A stretch of 64,000 nucleotides of DNA, from NCBI RefSeq assembly GCF_902150065.1, contig NC_043994.1, positions 7,749,913 to 7,813,912 of the forward strand, given 5' to 3'. The notes beneath the pieces were generated by a model. The model worked only from the letters and a program-made list of their open reading frames with translations, was not told the DNA's origin and did no database searches. The DNA comes from Myripristis murdjan. Taxonomy: Eukaryota > Chordata > Actinopteri > Holocentriformes > Holocentridae. The translations under genes and the position numbers were made by a program. This document shows, one piece after another, positions 61,917 to 64,000 of this stretch (positions are counted from its first letter, which is position 1; the number at the start of each line of letters is the position of its first letter).

Positions 61917-62633
61917 TGTTACGGGTGTGGTTAGGACCCAATAGCAGCACAGCAGACCACAGGTATCGTTGCAAGTTACTTTTAATGAGAGTTGTAGTTC
62001 CAACAGATAAATGCAAATGCAGAGGCAATGTAAACAGTTCAGCACACAAATGTCTCTGATGCGGCAGTGGGTCCAGAGCCAGGTGAGGGATCACAAAACC
62101 AGCTGGTAAAAGGTCCACACGATGCACACTCCAAGATGAGTGTGGCAACACAATCAAAGTCACAGTCCAGCTAACAGGCAAGTCAAACAGAAAACTCACA
62201 CTGCTGTAATGAGGCAGAAACTTGCCAAACAGCCACCGGGACAGGCAGACAGAGACCAGGAGGGTGCAGGCAGAACTCGTGGTCAGGGACGGAAGGCTGA
62301 GGCAATTTCCAGGGTTCAGGCAGGGTAGGCTGGTCAAAGGCAGGCAAGGTCGGCAACAGATAATCAGTCCGGGATAAAGTGCTGGAGAGTCTTGCATCGA
62401 AAGAGCGAAGAACAATCTGGCAGTGAGTGTGTGGAGAGCAGGGGTCTTTATACTGAGCCAGTCAGTGATTGAAAGCAGGTGAGTGGAGTTGGGCTGACGA
62501 GGTGGCAGGCTGGGTGGAGCAGGTGAGCGGAGTTGCCTTGATGAGATGGGTGTGGCTGGCAGTCAGAGTGGAGCAGAGGTGGGGTGAGTGGAAAAATACT
62601 GCATGAGGTGAGCAGAGGAGCAGAACTATAACA
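61917..62633 (-). mobile_element. Solo LTR of a Gypsy-type element in exon 1 of gene C
   Basis: 717 bases with TG...CA ends and an exact 5-bp target duplication, gatgg (61912-61916 and 62634-62638). Its right-hand 97 bases are identical by eye to the LTR part at 62976-63072, which belongs to the Gypsy element at the window edge, so both belong to one family. The intact duplication and clean ends suggest a recent insertion followed by LTR-LTR recombination. Confidence 0.85.
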
Positions 62634-62814
62634 GATGGAGCTGACAATACATGATGTCACAAAAGAGGTGGTTGACAAGTAAGGTTCCAGTCCATCAGTG
62701 TCGTTCTCAGTGGAGATGTCATACCAATCTTCCATGTCAAAGGAGATGTTATGCAAATCCATTGTTTTGAGTGAGACCTGTTGGAATAGCATGTCACAGA
62801 GAGGAGAAGCATTT

Positions 62815-62975
62815 CGAATTGAATTGAATTGAATGCCTTTATTGTCATTGTACATTACAATACAACAAGATTAAGGGCCCTATCTTGTGCCACCCGCTAC
62901 CCGCTGCCACTACCCGCTACCCGCAAATTGCGGATTTAGGAACTTCCGCTATCCCTAAACGGTATCTTGCGCCCA
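62815..62975. repeat. LINE-tail-like repeat and an unidentified CCCGCTACC repeat
   Basis: 62815-62870 carries a gaattgaattgaatgccttt and attgtcattgtacattacaa text that resembles the 3-prime tail of a fish LINE. 62871-62975 has repeated accCGCTACCCGC words and two tatcttgYgcc words in direct orientation. Confidence 0.5.
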
Positions 62976-64000
62976 CTTGATGAGATGGGTGTGGCTGGCA
63001 GTCAGAGTGGAGCAGAGGTGGGGTGAGTGGAAAAATACTGCATGAGGTGAGCAGAGGAGCAGAACTATAACAGAACCCCCCCCCTCAAGGGACGGCTCCT
63101 GACGTCCCAAATCCAAACTGCCAGAGCTGGGCGGGCGGAGGGGGCCAGGAGGCGGGTTAGTATTCATCAGACAGGGTCCCATCAGCCTCCTCAGCCGGGT
63201 GGGTGGAGGGGGTCTGGAGGAGGGAACCCTCGTCATCCGAGGACGAATCAGGCAGAAGAGCAGATGAGGTCCCAGGGTGGATGTCCTGGGAGGATGCTCC
63301 AGTCATACTTGGCTGGTCAGGATGTTGTTTGTGGAAGTCTGCGATGAGTTTGGGACAGAGGATATGGCGAGCTGGAACCCAGGACCTATCTTCAGGACCA
63401 TAACCCTCCCAATCAACCAGGTACTGAAGTCCCCTGCCCCGGCGACGAGAGCGAATCAGACGTTGCACTGAATAGGCAGGACCTCCATCGATGAGGCGAG
63501 GAGGTGGAGGAGGTGGAACTGCAGGCATCAGGGGACTTTCATGAACTGGTTTTATCCGGGAGACATGGAAAGTCGGATGGATGCGCATGGAGCTTGGAAG
63601 CTTCAACCTCACCGCCGCCGGGTTGATGATCTTTTCAATGATAAATGGACCAATGAACCTGGGGGCCAACTTCTTGGATTCCACCTTGAGCGGGAGATCC
63701 CGAGTGGAGAGCCACACCTTTTGGCCAACTTGGTATGTTGGTGCCTGGGTTCGATGGCGATTGGCAGAGGTAGAAGACCGGTTAGCAGAGCGAAGGAGGG
63801 AAGTTCTTGCTTGGGCCCAGGTTCGACGGCAGCGGCGGATGAAGGCCTGAACAGATGGTGAAGCAATCTCCCCTTCAAGGGCTGGGAAGAGTGGTGGTTG
63901 ATACCCATATGCACACTGAAATGGGGAGAGGCCTGTGGCAGAGCAGGTAAGGGTGTTATGGGCATATTCCACCCACGGGAGCTGCTTGGACCAGGATGAG
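62976..64000 (-). mobile_element. Chromodomain Gypsy (chromovirus-type) LTR retrotransposon, 3-prime part
   Basis: It reads on the minus strand and runs off the right edge. The visible parts, from the window edge leftward, are the C-terminal integrase region, a chromodomain ([19 protein letters not shown]), the end of the polyprotein at 63157, a G-rich polypurine tract, and a partial LTR (62976-63072). The visible coding part looks open, but the LTR is truncated, so the copy as a whole is a fossil or part of one. Identity of the LTR part with the nearby solo LTR suggests a young family. Confidence 0.85.

Larger units (their letters stand above)
59800..62762 (-). pseudogene. Orphan class A GPCR, array gene C, interrupted by two transposons
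   Basis: Exon 1 lies at 62762-61867 with a solo LTR inside (61917-62633). Exon 2 lies at 61706-60456 with a hAT-type element inside (60474-61528). Exon 3 is 60325-59800. Counting one copy of each target duplication, the exons total 888 bases with splice phases equal to genes A and B, so no other disabling change is visible. The ectodomain is short and acidic (DMEDWYDISTENDTDG). TM2 reads VYVINLLISDLIQ, the R-Y of the DRY-type motif is kept, TM5 reads LLPFPLLIFFLAGTLKAL, TM7 ends in DLVLY, and the tail CRCRMTTEQEQGQ is cut short after about 12 more residues. Both insertions hit membrane segments (TM1 and TM3), so this allele should be null unless the insertions are spliced out or are not fixed in the population. 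Confidence 0.85.

Noticed and set aside
1-64000. CRISPR arrays, bacterial operons, phage or plasmid features
   Set aside because: The window is clearly vertebrate. All regular repeats are microsatellites, a minisatellite or transposons, and none have CRISPR-like spacing.

Overview
This 64 kb window comes from a ray-finned (teleost, probably acanthomorph) fish genome. It holds a teleost-type luteinizing hormone beta gene (CSGHC motif), vertebrate intron-exon structures, and a dense mix of fish-type MITEs, a SINE, LINE fragments and microsatellites. Most of the window is intron or intergenic DNA; the gene models below were built by hand from splice sites and reading-frame phase.

Layout. 1-870 may hold the last exons of an unidentified plus-strand gene. 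4133-6171 (minus) is a two-exon rhodopsin-like GPCR whose DRY motif reads D-C-H. 6.2-18 kb is repeat-rich and includes, at about 14.5-14.8 kb, a decayed copy of choline-transporter exon 2 with its flanking intron. 18463-30268 (plus) is a complete eight-exon SLC5A7-like sodium-coupled transporter. 35616-38846 (minus) is complete four-exon cox20, whose last intron carries an insertion copied, in permuted order, from sequence beyond the gene's 3-prime end. 40.9-43.7 kb holds three identical tRNA-Glu(TTC) genes. 46351-48492 (plus) is lhb.

49.9-63 kb is a minus-strand tandem array of related orphan class A GPCR genes: gene A (intact, with a 72-bp coding minisatellite in its ectodomain), a pseudogene fragment, gene B (intact) and gene C. 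Gene C has otherwise open exons but carries a solo LTR in exon 1 and a hAT-type DNA transposon in exon 2. The window ends in the 3-prime part of a chromodomain Gypsy element on the minus strand.

The genes do not form a pathway. The most interesting region is the GPCR array. N-terminal ectodomains differ almost completely between copies, TM5-TM6 and the proximal C-tail are nearly identical, the 5-prime flanks show a mosaic of near-identical and diverged blocks that suggests gene conversion, and one copy was silenced by two separate transposon insertions. The SLC5A7-like gene is also notable: it has lost the GGIPWQAYF signature of canonical choline transporters.
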